A DNA stretch of 64,000 bases from contig JAZRYE010000004.1 of assembly GCA_045600585.1 (NCBI GenBank), forward strand, positions 73,355 to 137,354. Direction: 5' to 3'. Shown here in pieces: positions 25,371-34,521 of the stretch. Both the position numbers and the translations under genes were made by a program. The DNA is from JAZRYE01 sp045600585. Lineage in GTDB: Bacteria > Bacillota_I > Bacilli_A > RFN20 > CAG-826. Below the pieces are notes generated by a model. That model worked only from the letters and a program-made list of their open reading frames with translations. It was not told the origin of the DNA and did no database searches. Each line of letters opens with the position of its first letter. The first letter of the stretch is position 1.

Positions 25371-25440
25371 AAAAACAAAGAGTGGCTTGCGGCCACTCAA
25401 TTAAGAGTAAATTACTAACCTTGCGATTAGCATAATTATA
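25371..25440 (-). promoter_or_regulatory. Leader of the rimP-nusA-infB operon with terminator-like hairpin
   Basis: A TATAAT box (25435-25440; -35 poor) would start RNA near 25428. The first bases form a hairpin CTAATC-GCAA-GGTTAG (25415-25430) with a GNRA-type loop. A second 7-bp hairpin GAGTGGC/GCCACTC (25380-25398) is followed by TTTGTTTTT and then by the rimP ribosome site. The second is a good intrinsic terminator, so the operon may be attenuated. Alternatively it only ends RNA coming from licD. Confidence 0.6.
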
Positions 25441-25497
25441 TTATCTTTAAATAAGATAAAAGTAAATATAATTTTAAGAAAAATATAGATAACTATC

Positions 25498-25701
25498 CTA
25501 AAGGTCCATTATTAGTTTTGATAAAGATAAAAAAGCATTATCAAAAGAAAGGATTTCAACTTTATATGTGATTTCGTATGAACTATATTTTCTTCTATCA
25601 GATTTTCTTATAATTTTTATTTAATTAATGAATAATAAATAGATTATAGGCTTATAAAGATATGATGATATAGCTATTATTCAAAGATTGAATTTTTATA
25701 T
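25498..25701 (-). other. Gene-poor stretch with a 40-codon open frame and an inverted repeat
   Basis: Between licD and the rimP leader there is no complete gene. On the minus strand 25498-25620 is open for 40 codons without a start codon. A perfect 9-bp inverted repeat TTTTGATAA/TTATCAAAA (25516-25524 with 25538-25546) lies inside it. It could be a decayed gene end or chance; nothing else was recognised. Confidence 0.3.
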
Positions 25702-26589
25702 TTATTTTTCTTTATGGCGAAGATTAAATTTCTTTGCGTGACCTGCATGTCTTCTTTCAACCGGGAAAGGGTCGATCCATTTTTCTCCATCCCACTTACG
25801 AAGGCTTCTTTCACCATAACGAATTTTTGCAAATTCTTTAATACTATTAAAAGAATATATCATATGGCCTTCAAATTCATATTCTTTAAACGGGAAGATA
25901 ACCTCTCTAGGCCAAGATAAATTTACAACTGTATCGCTCCAATTCTGGAAAGGGATAATTACAGTTTGAGAAACAAAAGGCGAGTCTTTATATTTTTCTG
26001 CTACCTCTTTTTCAAAAGCTTTTAATTTCTTCTTCATTCCATATGGATGAATTCTTAAAATACCATCAGCAAAGCAATACCACGGCATCATTCTTTTTGA
26101 TTTCTTGATGAGCTTTTCATGTTCTTTTCTTTCTTCAGGAACACCCATAAAAGCACAGATATCAATGAAAAATCCGTGAGATCCACATCTAGGAGGAAGA
26201 GTTAATTCGCTCGCTTCTTTGATATATGAATCTTTTAGTCTTAATTTCATTGTTGGAATAAGAACATTATATTTCTTGTTATTCTCGTAACATTCCAAAA
26301 CAAATTTAGGATTTAAATCATTTTTACAAGCTTCAACAATACGATTAATATCTTCATATTTAATGACAATATCTGCATCATCATCCCAAGGGATGAATCC
26401 ACTATAGTTATAGCAACCCAATGCACTACCAAAGCCTAATGCATATGGAATATCGTTTTTACGGCATATACGATCAAATTCCAAAACTAAATCGAGAATT
26501 ATTTTATGTAATTCTTCGGTTGTACATAAATTTCCATCAGTGTCTTTACCGATTGGATATATAGTTTTATCAATAATTCTATCTTTCAT
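25702..26589 (-). CDS. LicD-family phosphotransferase
   Basis: The nucleotidyltransferase-like LicD core is clear: GSALGCYNYSGFIPWDDDADI at residues 54-74, with the Asp triad used for metal binding. LicD proteins move phosphocholine or similar phospho-alcohols onto cell-surface teichoic acids, glycans or lipids. 295 aa, cytosolic or peripheral. It is the last gene after the aro operon and starts 5 bases behind the LRR membrane protein without a ribosome site. No licABC partners are in the window, so donor and acceptor are unknown. Confidence 0.85.
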   Translation of the reverse strand: MKDRIIDKTIYPIGKDTDGNLCTTEELHKIILDLVLEFDRICRKNDIPYALGFGSALGCYNYSGFIPWDDDADIVIKYEDINRIVEACKNDLNPKFVLECYENNKKYNVLIPTMKLRLKDSYIKEASELTLPPRCGSHGFFIDICAFMGVPEERKEHEKLIKKSKRMMPWYCFADGILRIHPYGMKKKLKAFEKEVAEKYKDSPFVSQTVIIPFQNWSDTVVNLSWPREVIFPFKEYEFEGHMIYSFNSIKEFAKIRYGERSLRKWDGEKWIDPFPVERRHAGHAKKFNLRHKEK

Positions 26590-26594
26590 AATAA

Positions 26595-27629
26595 TTAAAA
26601 TGGATTAACAACGATTTGTCCGTCTTCACAGTTAACTGCTGTAGTTCCAGCTTTCGCAAGCCAGTTACTACCTCTTTTTATACGCTTCCATTGGTCTTTT
26701 GTTCCTGAATAAACAATCTTAGTAAGTTTCTTACAGTTAAAGAATGCATTAAACTTAATAACTTTAACAGATGTTGGAATTGTAACAAGCTCTAAATTTA
26801 AAGCATTTGCAAAAGCAGCTTCGCCAATGACTTTAATTCCATTTGGAATATCCGCTACCTGAATTTGCATATTTTCAGCAAATGAATGACCGCCAATAGA
26901 TTTAATGTTACTTGGAATAGTTGTCAAACTTTCAGTAGTAACTTGTTCTGATGGATTTAATTTTTCTTCTTTGACTTCGTAAGCCATTGCATCTTTAATA
27001 TAGACTTTGTGTTTAAAAGCGACAACATAAACAATTCCTAAAATTAACATTACTAAGAATGAAGCACATATTAAGATTATGTCGTAATTGTATAAACAAT
27101 TAACAACTACACCTTCTAGTTGAGCTACAAAGGAAATAAAGAAACCTAAAGCAGTAAAAATACCGCAAAGAATAATTGTGAAAATGAATATTCCCCATGA
27201 ATTTTTATATGGATTTTTATAGTGCTTTGATTTACCAAAAGCGATAAAAACAATACCATAAAATAAAGAAATTACTGCCCAAATAATCATTAATGAATAA
27301 ATGACTCCTGAGCCTAAAAAGAAATATGGGAAAACATATTCTATTAATCCACCATACATAGTTGAATGTTCATCCATAAAATGGAAAAAATCCAAGATTT
27401 CAGATCTCATCGAAGAATTATTCTTAAATAGAAACATTCCTTGAATTAAATCTAGTCCTTTGATGTCGATTACAGTTGATTCAAATTTGATTGTTAAAAC
27501 TGGAAATAAAAAATAAATTAAAACTGGAATTGAAGTCGCTAATAAAGATAGCAATCCAGTTAGAATTACTGCAAAGGAATATCGATTAATGACTTTAACG
27601 CCATTTATTTCTTTTACTCTGTTACTCAT
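26595..27629 (-). CDS. Membrane protein with BspA-type leucine-rich repeats
   Basis: The first 215 residues contain about five hydrophobic segments (about 18-45, 100-130, 150-170, 180-205 and a weaker one). The C-terminal 115 residues hold about three LRR_5 units (pattern IPxxIKxIGxxAFxxxxxL), for example around NGIKVIGEAAFANALNL. They close with the usual cap YSGTKDQWKRI. This tail probably faces a protein partner; side of the membrane unknown. BspA-LRR proteins are common on gut Bacillota surfaces, but fusion to a multi-pass domain is less usual. No function assigned. Linked to licD and the aro genes by position; a TTCTATTAAATAGAA palindrome lies in the 52-base gap before it. Confidence 0.8.
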   Translation of the reverse strand: MSNRVKEINGVKVINRYSFAVILTGLLSLLATSIPVLIYFLFPVLTIKFESTVIDIKGLDLIQGMFLFKNNSSMRSEILDFFHFMDEHSTMYGGLIEYVFPYFFLGSGVIYSLMIIWAVISLFYGIVFIAFGKSKHYKNPYKNSWGIFIFTIILCGIFTALGFFISFVAQLEGVVVNCLYNYDIILICASFLVMLILGIVYVVAFKHKVYIKDAMAYEVKEEKLNPSEQVTTESLTTIPSNIKSIGGHSFAENMQIQVADIPNGIKVIGEAAFANALNLELVTIPTSVKVIKFNAFFNCKKLTKIVYSGTKDQWKRIKRGSNWLAKAGTTAVNCEDGQIVVNPF

Positions 27630-27681
27630 ATATTTGCGCTTTCTTCTATTTAATAGAATTCACCATTATCTAAAACAAGCA

Positions 27682-28713
27682 TTAAAGCATGTTATAGATT
27701 TCATAGATAAGCTTTTCACTTTCTTCAAAACCTAAGCAACTATCAGTAATTGATTTACCATAAATCGCATCAGGTCCTGCTTTTTGACATCCGGATAATA
27801 AATATGATTCAATCATTAATCCTTTTACCATCTTCTTAATATCTGGATTAATTTTACAAGATTGAACGACCTCCAATGCAATGCGATATTGTTCTTCTCC
27901 ATGTTTACCACTATTTGCGTGATTTGTATCAACAATAACTGCAGGATTTTTGAAATGTTCTTCATTATAAATCTTGCTTAAGGCTAATAAATCTTCAAAA
28001 TGATAATTAGGATAAGATTGTCCGTTTTGATCAACATATCCTCTTAAAATACAGTGAGTCAATGGATTACCAGAAGACTCAACTTCCCAACCTCGATAGA
28101 TAAATCTATGAGCAAGTTGAGCAGCACTTACAGAATTAAGCATTACTGTAATATCACCAGATGTAGGATTTTTCATGCCAACTGGGATATCTAGTCCAGA
28201 AGCTGTTAAACGATGTTGCTGATCTTCAACGCTTCTAGCCCCGACTGCAACATAAGATAATAAATCTGATAAGTAACGATGGTTTTCACTGTAAAGCATT
28301 TCATCAGCACAGCTAAAACCAGCTTCTTGTAACGCTCTTAAATGTAACTTACGAATTGCAATTAAACCTTTTAACATATTTGGGTCTTGATTTGGGTCAG
28401 GCTGATGAAGCATTCCTTTATATCCAGCTCCTGTTGTTCTTGGCTTATTTGTATAAATGCGTGGACAAATTATGATTTTATCATAAACTTTATCTTGAAC
28501 TGCTCTTAACTTATTAATATATTCAATAACAGCGTCTTCTCTATCTGCAGAACAAGGACCAATTATCAAAAGAAATTTATTACTTTTTCCAGATAAAATA
28601 TCTTGAATATCTCTATCGTTTTTTTCTTTAATTTCTCTTAGTTCGTCACTCAAAGGATACATTTCTTTAATTTCCTGAGGAACAGGTAATTTTCTTATAA
28701 ATTTTATGTTCAT
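27682..28713 (-). CDS. aroF: 3-deoxy-7-phosphoheptulonate synthase, class I
   Basis: First enzyme of the shikimate pathway: PEP plus erythrose-4-phosphate to DAHP. Class I AroG/F/H type, with LLIIGPCSADRE (about residues 49-60), PRIYTNKPRTTGAGYKG and a late DTNHANSGK motif. 343 aa. It is listed late in the operon although it acts first. Ribosome site AAGGAGT. Whether it is inhibited by Phe or Tyr cannot be read with confidence; the symbol is generic. Confidence 0.93.
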   Translation of the reverse strand: MNIKFIRKLPVPQEIKEMYPLSDELREIKEKNDRDIQDILSGKSNKFLLIIGPCSADREDAVIEYINKLRAVQDKVYDKIIICPRIYTNKPRTTGAGYKGMLHQPDPNQDPNMLKGLIAIRKLHLRALQEAGFSCADEMLYSENHRYLSDLLSYVAVGARSVEDQQHRLTASGLDIPVGMKNPTSGDITVMLNSVSAAQLAHRFIYRGWEVESSGNPLTHCILRGYVDQNGQSYPNYHFEDLLALSKIYNEEHFKNPAVIVDTNHANSGKHGEEQYRIALEVVQSCKINPDIKKMVKGLMIESYLLSGCQKAGPDAIYGKSITDSCLGFEESEKLIYEIYNML

Positions 28714-28718
28714 AATAA

Positions 28719-29570
28719 TTACTCCTTATTGAAATGAGATCTCCTTTTTGTAGAAATTCTCATTAATTCTTTAATTTGTTCAACATCTTCATCTTCAATT
28801 GATTTCTTTAATTTTGAAAAAACATTTAAAAATAAATCCATTTGGTTGATAAGTTGTTCTTTATTCATTAAGAATAACTCACTCCACATATCTTCGTTGA
28901 TGTTAGCAATTCTAGTTAAATTTCTAAATGAATCACCAGTATAGGTAGCAAGATGTTCACTATCTTTACAAGTCATTAACGATACAGCTATGCAGTGTGT
29001 TAATTGAGATAAGAATGCAATCATTTCATCGTGCTTTTCTGGTGATAATCGAGAGATTCTTGAAAACTTTAAATCTCTACCGATTGTTTCAGCGAATTTG
29101 ATTGCTTCTTCACTGTTTTGTTCAGTTGGAGTGACGATGTAATTTGCTTTATGGAATATTTCTGCTTTTGCATTTTTAGCTCCATAAACTTCTCTTCCTG
29201 CCATTGGGTGAGCACCGATAAATTCTACTCCATCAGGTAATTCATCTTGAATTTTATAAATAATACTAGTTTTAATGCCAGTTACATCGGTGAATATTGT
29301 TCCTTTACTAAAGTAAGATTTATAAGTTTTAATCCAACTAATAAATGTTTTTGGATATAGGGCAAATATAATTCGATTAAAAGAAGATATATATTCTTTA
29401 TCAAATTTAACCCGTCCTTCTACTATCATTTTCTTTTCAATAGCGTAATCTATATCGCTTTGTTTAAGGGTTATCGCATGAACTTCATATCCTTGGTTAG
29501 TTAATCCAATTGCATATGAGCCACCGATAAGACCTAAACCGATAATTAATATCTTTTTATCTTTATTCAT
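28719..29570 (-). CDS. tyrA: Prephenate dehydrogenase
   Basis: NAD(P)-dependent oxidative decarboxylation of prephenate to 4-hydroxyphenylpyruvate for tyrosine. Rossmann motif GLGLIGGSYA at residues 11-20; HPMAGRE motif near 121 and the helical C-terminal domain with LSQLTHCIAVSL. At 283 aa it has no ACT domain. ATG overlaps the aroA stop region by 8 bases, with GGAGGT before it. Confidence 0.93.
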   Translation of the reverse strand: MNKDKKILIIGLGLIGGSYAIGLTNQGYEVHAITLKQSDIDYAIEKKMIVEGRVKFDKEYISSFNRIIFALYPKTFISWIKTYKSYFSKGTIFTDVTGIKTSIIYKIQDELPDGVEFIGAHPMAGREVYGAKNAKAEIFHKANYIVTPTEQNSEEAIKFAETIGRDLKFSRISRLSPEKHDEMIAFLSQLTHCIAVSLMTCKDSEHLATYTGDSFRNLTRIANINEDMWSELFLMNKEQLINQMDLFLNVFSKLKKSIEDEDVEQIKELMRISTKRRSHFNKE

Positions 29571-30765
29571 AACTAACCTCCGCTCCTAACTCTTTTAAAA
29601 TTTCAAAATATTCAGGATATGATTTATTAATTGCTTCATAGTCGTTTATCTTCAAATTCATTTTGCTAATAAGAAGAGAAATTGCCATTGCAATTCGATG
29701 ATCATTATGTGAATCAAACGATATTTTATTATTAAATAATAATTCTTGTTCTTTAATATCAATATAATTGTCACCTATTTCAATAGCCACGCCAATTTTT
29801 GATAGTTCTTCTTTTATTGCTTCACCACGATTACTTTCTTTGATAGATAAACGATTTGTATTAATGAAGCGTCCACCATGCTTTAAAGCGGCAAAAACCA
29901 TTAATACAGGTGCAAGGTCGATGCAATTAGCTACATCAACACGAGAAAATTCTTTATCAAGATTCTTAAAGTATTCAATGTATGCTTTATCGCCTTGAAG
30001 TGAATTTGGATTTAAACCTTCAATTTCAATTGATGAATCAAAATAATTAAATGCATCAATAAATGCCGCGTTACTATAGTCGCCCTCAACTTCTAGATTC
30101 TTGGATTTATATTTTTGATTGCCTTTAATGAATAAAGAATTGTTTGAAATAGTAATTTCTATACCAAATTCTTTTAAAACAGAAATTGTAATATCAATAT
30201 AATTCTTTGAATTAACAGGTGGAATTAGTCTAATTTCACTATCACCATCTACTAAAGGTAAAGCAAATAATAATCCTGTAATAAATTGCGAAGATATTGA
30301 TCCATCTACTTCGTATATTCCGCTTGTTAAATGACCATTAAGAGTAATTGAATTATTGGATTTTATTATATTAACATTTCGATTTTTAAATAAATCTTCA
30401 TAAATTCCGATTCCTCTTTCAATTAATCGAGGGGAACCCATAAAGATTGATTTATCGCACATTGCTAAAGAAATAGGAATTAAAAATCTAAAAGTCGAAC
30501 CGGACTCTTCACAGTTAAACATAGGAATTTTATTGATTAAATTTGTTTTTTTAAAATAAACGATGTCTTTTTCTTCTTTGTAGTTTGCACCTAAAGATTT
30601 TAAACAAGATAAAGTTGCTTTAATATCATTGCTATTTGGAACATTAGAAATATAGCCTTTATCAAATGATAAAAACTCTGCAATTAGATATCTATGAGCA
30701 TAGCTTTTTGATCCAATTACTTTTACTTTTCCATTCAGTTTTGACTTATTAATAGAGACTTCCAT
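29563..30765 (-). CDS. aroA: 3-phosphoshikimate 1-carboxyvinyltransferase (EPSP synthase)
   Basis: Joins PEP to shikimate-3-phosphate. The family motifs are divergent but clear: GSKSYAHRYL (usual GDKSxSHR), ESGSTFRFL, late RIKESxR-type segment LSIKESNRGEAI, and SHNDHRIAM near residue 355. 400 aa, slightly shorter than most. Coupled to aroQ: the ATG follows the aroQ TAA directly. Its divergence is typical of the GSKSYAHR branch seen in some anaerobic Bacillota. Confidence 0.92.
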   Translation of the reverse strand: MEVSINKSKLNGKVKVIGSKSYAHRYLIAEFLSFDKGYISNVPNSNDIKATLSCLKSLGANYKEEKDIVYFKKTNLINKIPMFNCEESGSTFRFLIPISLAMCDKSIFMGSPRLIERGIGIYEDLFKNRNVNIIKSNNSITLNGHLTSGIYEVDGSISSQFITGLLFALPLVDGDSEIRLIPPVNSKNYIDITISVLKEFGIEITISNNSLFIKGNQKYKSKNLEVEGDYSNAAFIDAFNYFDSSIEIEGLNPNSLQGDKAYIEYFKNLDKEFSRVDVANCIDLAPVLMVFAALKHGGRFINTNRLSIKESNRGEAIKEELSKIGVAIEIGDNYIDIKEQELLFNNKISFDSHNDHRIAMAISLLISKMNLKINDYEAINKSYPEYFEILKELGAEVSYE

Positions 30766-31194
30766 TTATTTACCTAACAAAATATTAATTGCGTGAATAT
30801 ATCCTTTAATTCCTTCTCCCATGACTGTAGCAATACATGCTTTTCGAATGTAACTAACTTGTCTAAAGCCTTCTCTTTTTGAAACATCCGAGATATGAAC
30901 TTCAACTGTTGGAATATTAACAGCTTTAACAGCATCTAAAATAGCTATAGAAGTATGAGTGTAAGCACCAGGATTAATCACAATACCATCAACCTTATTT
31001 AAATAAGCTTCTTGGATTTTATCTACTAAAGCACCCTCATGATTGGATTGGAAAATTTCAACTTCAAAGTTATTCTCTATAGAGAAATCATTAATTAATT
31101 TAATTAAATCATCATATGTTTCAGAGCCATAAATATTCTTTTCTCTAATACCAAGAAAATTAATATTTGCCCCATTAATTACTAAAATCTTCAT
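30766..31194 (-). CDS. aroQ: 3-dehydroquinate dehydratase, type II
   Basis: Dehydrates 3-dehydroquinate to 3-dehydroshikimate; small dodecameric type II enzyme (142 aa). Motifs: NGANINFLGIREKNIYG (family NGPNLNxLGxRExxIYG, with the first Pro replaced by Ala), NPGAYTHTSIAI with the catalytic His, and EVHISDVSKREGFR. ATGA overlap with the upstream aroE-aroK gene; GAGGT ribosome site. Confidence 0.95.
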   Translation of the reverse strand: MKILVINGANINFLGIREKNIYGSETYDDLIKLINDFSIENNFEVEIFQSNHEGALVDKIQEAYLNKVDGIVINPGAYTHTSIAILDAVKAVNIPTVEVHISDVSKREGFRQVSYIRKACIATVMGEGIKGYIHAINILLGK

Positions 31195-32426
31195 TTTCTT
31201 ACCTCCAATATTGCTTCAACGTTATCTTTTATCGACCCATCTCCAGGAATGATGTAATCAGCGGTTTTCTTATATAAATCAATTCTTTCAAAATATCTTT
31301 TTTCTAGAGATTCAATATCGCTTGATAAAGGACGATCATTTGAGACAATTAATTTATCTAATGAGCGATTTATAAAATAAATCTTTCCATTTTGTTTTAA
31401 TGAATCGATATTTTCTTTTTTTAGAATTGCCCCACCACCAGTAGCGATAACTAGAGATTGCCTTTTTGAAATTTCTTTAATTACTTCTATTTCCATTTTT
31501 CTAAAAGAGTCTTCTCCGTTTTCTTTTATAAAATCAGAAATTGGACCATTGATCTTTTTAATGATTTCTTCATCAGTATCAATAAATTCTCTATTCATAA
31601 CTTTAGCAAGTTCTAAACCTGTAGTTGATTTTCCGCTTGTAGGCATACCAGTTAAAACAATATTTTCTTTGTTTAATAATAATCTTTCAAAGTAGTTAGA
31701 TATCTCATCAATTTTTACTGGTTTATCGATAAAATATTCCATTGCTTTTACTGCTTGAGCAACAAGCATATATAAGCCAGAACAAGATTTGATATTTCTT
31801 TCTTTTGCTTTTAAAGTTAAGGCTGTTTGTAAAGGGTTATAAATAACATCAACAACGGCTTCTAATGAATTAAATTTATCTAAATCAATTGGGGTGGATT
31901 CGTTATTTGGAAACATGCCAACAGGAGTTGTATTGACAAGAATGTCAATATTTTCACTATTTTGGTATAGTTCTTCGTATGTAATATATCCTTCTTTTGC
32001 GTTTCTAGATACTTTTAAGACACTTTTTGCTGAAAGATAGTTAGATACACCAAAAACAGTATTTGACGTTCCTCCTGAGCCTAAAATTGCAACTCTTTTA
32101 TTTGATAAGGAAATATCAAAATATTTAAGCATTGTAGCAACACCATAGAAATCAGTGTTATAGCCATAGAGTTTGCCGTTTTTATTAACTATGACATTAC
32201 ATGCATTGAGTCTTTTAACAGTATCATCGACATAGTCTAAGTATTTAATAACTTCTTGTTTGTATGGAATGGTGACATTGATGCCTTTAAAATCTTTTTC
32301 AATAAGAAAACGATCGAGATCATTTTTACTAATCTCTTTTATTTCATAGCTATATCCACCTAATTCTTCGTGGATAATTTTAGAAAAGCTATGTCCTAAT
32401 TTTTCTCCGATAATACCGTATTCCAT
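31191..32426 (-). CDS. Shikimate dehydrogenase - shikimate kinase fusion
   Basis: One 411-aa chain carries two consecutive pathway enzymes. Residues 1 to about 238 are AroE: GHSFSK at the shikimate site, VTIPYK with the catalytic Lys, GSGGTSNTV of the NADP Rossmann fold. Residues about 245-411 are AroK: Walker A GMPTSGKST, DTDEEI, and GGGAIL. There is no stop or linker break between them, and each domain has near normal length. The TAATG overlap with aroC couples translation. Such fusions are uncommon in bacteria although known in some lineages and in the eukaryotic AROM complex in another order. Confidence 0.93.
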   Translation of the reverse strand: MEYGIIGEKLGHSFSKIIHEELGGYSYEIKEISKNDLDRFLIEKDFKGINVTIPYKQEVIKYLDYVDDTVKRLNACNVIVNKNGKLYGYNTDFYGVATMLKYFDISLSNKRVAILGSGGTSNTVFGVSNYLSAKSVLKVSRNAKEGYITYEELYQNSENIDILVNTTPVGMFPNNESTPIDLDKFNSLEAVVDVIYNPLQTALTLKAKERNIKSCSGLYMLVAQAVKAMEYFIDKPVKIDEISNYFERLLLNKENIVLTGMPTSGKSTTGLELAKVMNREFIDTDEEIIKKINGPISDFIKENGEDSFRKMEIEVIKEISKRQSLVIATGGGAILKKENIDSLKQNGKIYFINRSLDKLIVSNDRPLSSDIESLEKRYFERIDLYKKTADYIIPGDGSIKDNVEAILEVRK

Positions 32427-33520
32427 TAAAAACCTTTCGTTAATACTTCTTCTCCGTATTCATCTTCTAAGAAATCCGCAATAACTAAAGCAGTCATGCA
32501 TCTAATGACTATATTTACTCTTCTAATAATAGCAGGGTCATGTCTTCCTTTAGTAGAAATGACGGTTTCTTCTTTAGAAGACATATTAATGGTATTTTGT
32601 TTTAAAGAAATTGATGGGGTTGGTTTAATAACGACATTAAAAGTAACAGGCATGCCATTAGAGATACCTCCATTAATTCCTCCATTATTATTAGTTTTAG
32701 TAACTACTTTGCCTTCTTTAATTTCAAATTCATCATTTGCTGATTTACCAGTTAAGTTAGCAAAATTAAATCCTTCACCAAATTCAATTCCTTTTATTGC
32801 CCCAATAGCAAACATTGCTTTAGCTATATTTCCTTCTAATGAATCAAAGATTGGTTCTCCTAGTCCAACTGGTAAACCAATAATTGCAGTTTCAATAATT
32901 CCTCCAATAGAGTCGCCAGAAGAAGAAACTTTATTAATTTCATTTTGCATTTCTTCTTCAATATCAGAAATTATTGGAAAAGATTTTGAATTTGCCAAAG
33001 CAATTTCTTTTTCAAAATCAGAAAATTTCTTATCTTTGACATTACCAATTGATAAGATATGACTTCCAATTTTTATACCTAATTTTTCTAGTTGCTTTAA
33101 AACAATTGCTCCACTTGCAACAATTGAAACTGTGATTCTACCAGAAAAATGACCACCACCACGATAATCATTAAAGCCTTTATATTTTACATTCGCTACA
33201 TAATCTGCATGACCCGGCCTTGCTAAATCTTTAATTGCTTCATAATCTTGTGATTTTGTATTTGCGTTAGGAATGATAATTGTTAAAGGACTACCGGTTG
33301 TATAGCCATTAAATGCACCAGAAATAATCTGATATTTATCTAATTCAACTCTTGCTGTTTCAAATTTAGTCGAAGGTCTTCTTTTAGATAAACATTCATT
33401 AATAAATTCATCATTGATCTTAATTCCGGCTGGTAAGCCATCTAATGTTGCTCCAATGTAAGGGCCATGAGATTCACCAAAAACCATTACTTTTAGTTTA
33501 TTTCCAAAAACATTGCTCAT
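32426..33520 (-). CDS. aroC: Chorismate synthase
   Basis: FMN-dependent conversion of EPSP to chorismate. The start GNKLKVMVFGESHGPYIG, the RRPSTKFETAR segment and GGGHFSGR near residue 125 are family signatures. 364 aa, full length. Needs reduced flavin. The ATGA overlap with aroB and the TAATG overlap with aroE-aroK place it in tight coupling. Confidence 0.97.
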   Translation of the reverse strand: MSNVFGNKLKVMVFGESHGPYIGATLDGLPAGIKINDEFINECLSKRRPSTKFETARVELDKYQIISGAFNGYTTGSPLTIIIPNANTKSQDYEAIKDLARPGHADYVANVKYKGFNDYRGGGHFSGRITVSIVASGAIVLKQLEKLGIKIGSHILSIGNVKDKKFSDFEKEIALANSKSFPIISDIEEEMQNEINKVSSSGDSIGGIIETAIIGLPVGLGEPIFDSLEGNIAKAMFAIGAIKGIEFGEGFNFANLTGKSANDEFEIKEGKVVTKTNNNGGINGGISNGMPVTFNVVIKPTPSISLKQNTINMSSKEETVISTKGRHDPAIIRRVNIVIRCMTALVIADFLEDEYGEEVLTKGF

Positions 33521-34512
33521 AGTAAATCTCCTAACTCTTCAATCGTATATGTTTTTATTTGATAAGTTCCTATTTCATTACAAACAATTGTGTCGATACC
33601 ATCGTTTTTAATCTTTTTATCATGAGTTATCAAAGATAAAACATCTTCTTTACTATATTCAACTGATGTTGGTAACTTATATTTCTTTAATACTTTTAAT
33701 AAAACTGGCTTAATTTCTTCATTAACCATATATGTCATTCCAATTGCCACTGCCTCTCCATGAAGTAGCTTGCCATTTGATAAAGATTCAAAAGCATGGC
33801 CTAATGTATGACCAAAGTTCAATGAACGACGAATATTACTTTCTTTTTCATCTTGTTCAACAACAAATTTTTTAATCTGTAATGAAGAGATGATTATATC
33901 TTCAAGTTTGTCTTTTAATGATTTTGCACTTTTAATTAAATCGAATAATGCTGGAGAAAAGGTTATAGCCATTTTGATTGCTTCTGCAAGTCCGGCATTA
34001 ATTTGTCTTTCATCTAAACTATCAAGAGTTTCAATATCAATTAATACTGCTTTTGGAGGATAGAAAGCTCCAACAGGATTTTTTACCCCCATAAAATCAA
34101 TCGCAGTTTTTCCTCCAATAGAAGAATCAACCATTGATAAAAGTGTTGTTGGAATATTATAAAAATCAATTCCACGCATATATAAAGAAGAAGCTAGACC
34201 AGCTATATCGCCGACTACGCCTCCACCCAAAGCTATGACACAATCTCGACGTGAAAATGAATTTTCTAATAAATTAGAAAGAATGTATTCTAAATGCTTA
34301 AAATCTTTATTTTCTTCTCCGCTAGGAAACACTAATGTATAAGCTTCCTGACATTGATTTTTTAGTGTATCAACAAATTTAGTTGGAACATTTTCATCAT
34401 GAACAATCAATACTTTTCTTTCCAATTTCAAATAAGCAGATGCATTAGAAATAACGCCTTTATTAATAATAACGTTATAACTTGATTGACTTGTTTTAAT
34501 ATTTAGCATCAT
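33517..34512 (-). CDS. aroB: 3-dehydroquinate synthase
   Basis: NAD- and metal-dependent cyclisation of DAHP. Motifs: GGGVVGDIAGLASSLYMRGI near residues 100-119, PTTLLSMVDSSIGGKTAID, and the metal His in NFGHTLGHAFE. I choose ATG 34512 (or 34509) over the GTG at 34521, because the ribosome site AGGTGA spans 34518-34523 and contains that GTG. Confidence 0.95.
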   Translation of the reverse strand: MMLNIKTSQSSYNVIINKGVISNASAYLKLERKVLIVHDENVPTKFVDTLKNQCQEAYTLVFPSGEENKDFKHLEYILSNLLENSFSRRDCVIALGGGVVGDIAGLASSLYMRGIDFYNIPTTLLSMVDSSIGGKTAIDFMGVKNPVGAFYPPKAVLIDIETLDSLDERQINAGLAEAIKMAITFSPALFDLIKSAKSLKDKLEDIIISSLQIKKFVVEQDEKESNIRRSLNFGHTLGHAFESLSNGKLLHGEAVAIGMTYMVNEEIKPVLLKVLKKYKLPTSVEYSKEDVLSLITHDKKIKNDGIDTIVCNEIGTYQIKTYTIEELGDLL

Positions 34513-34521
34513 ATCAGTCAC

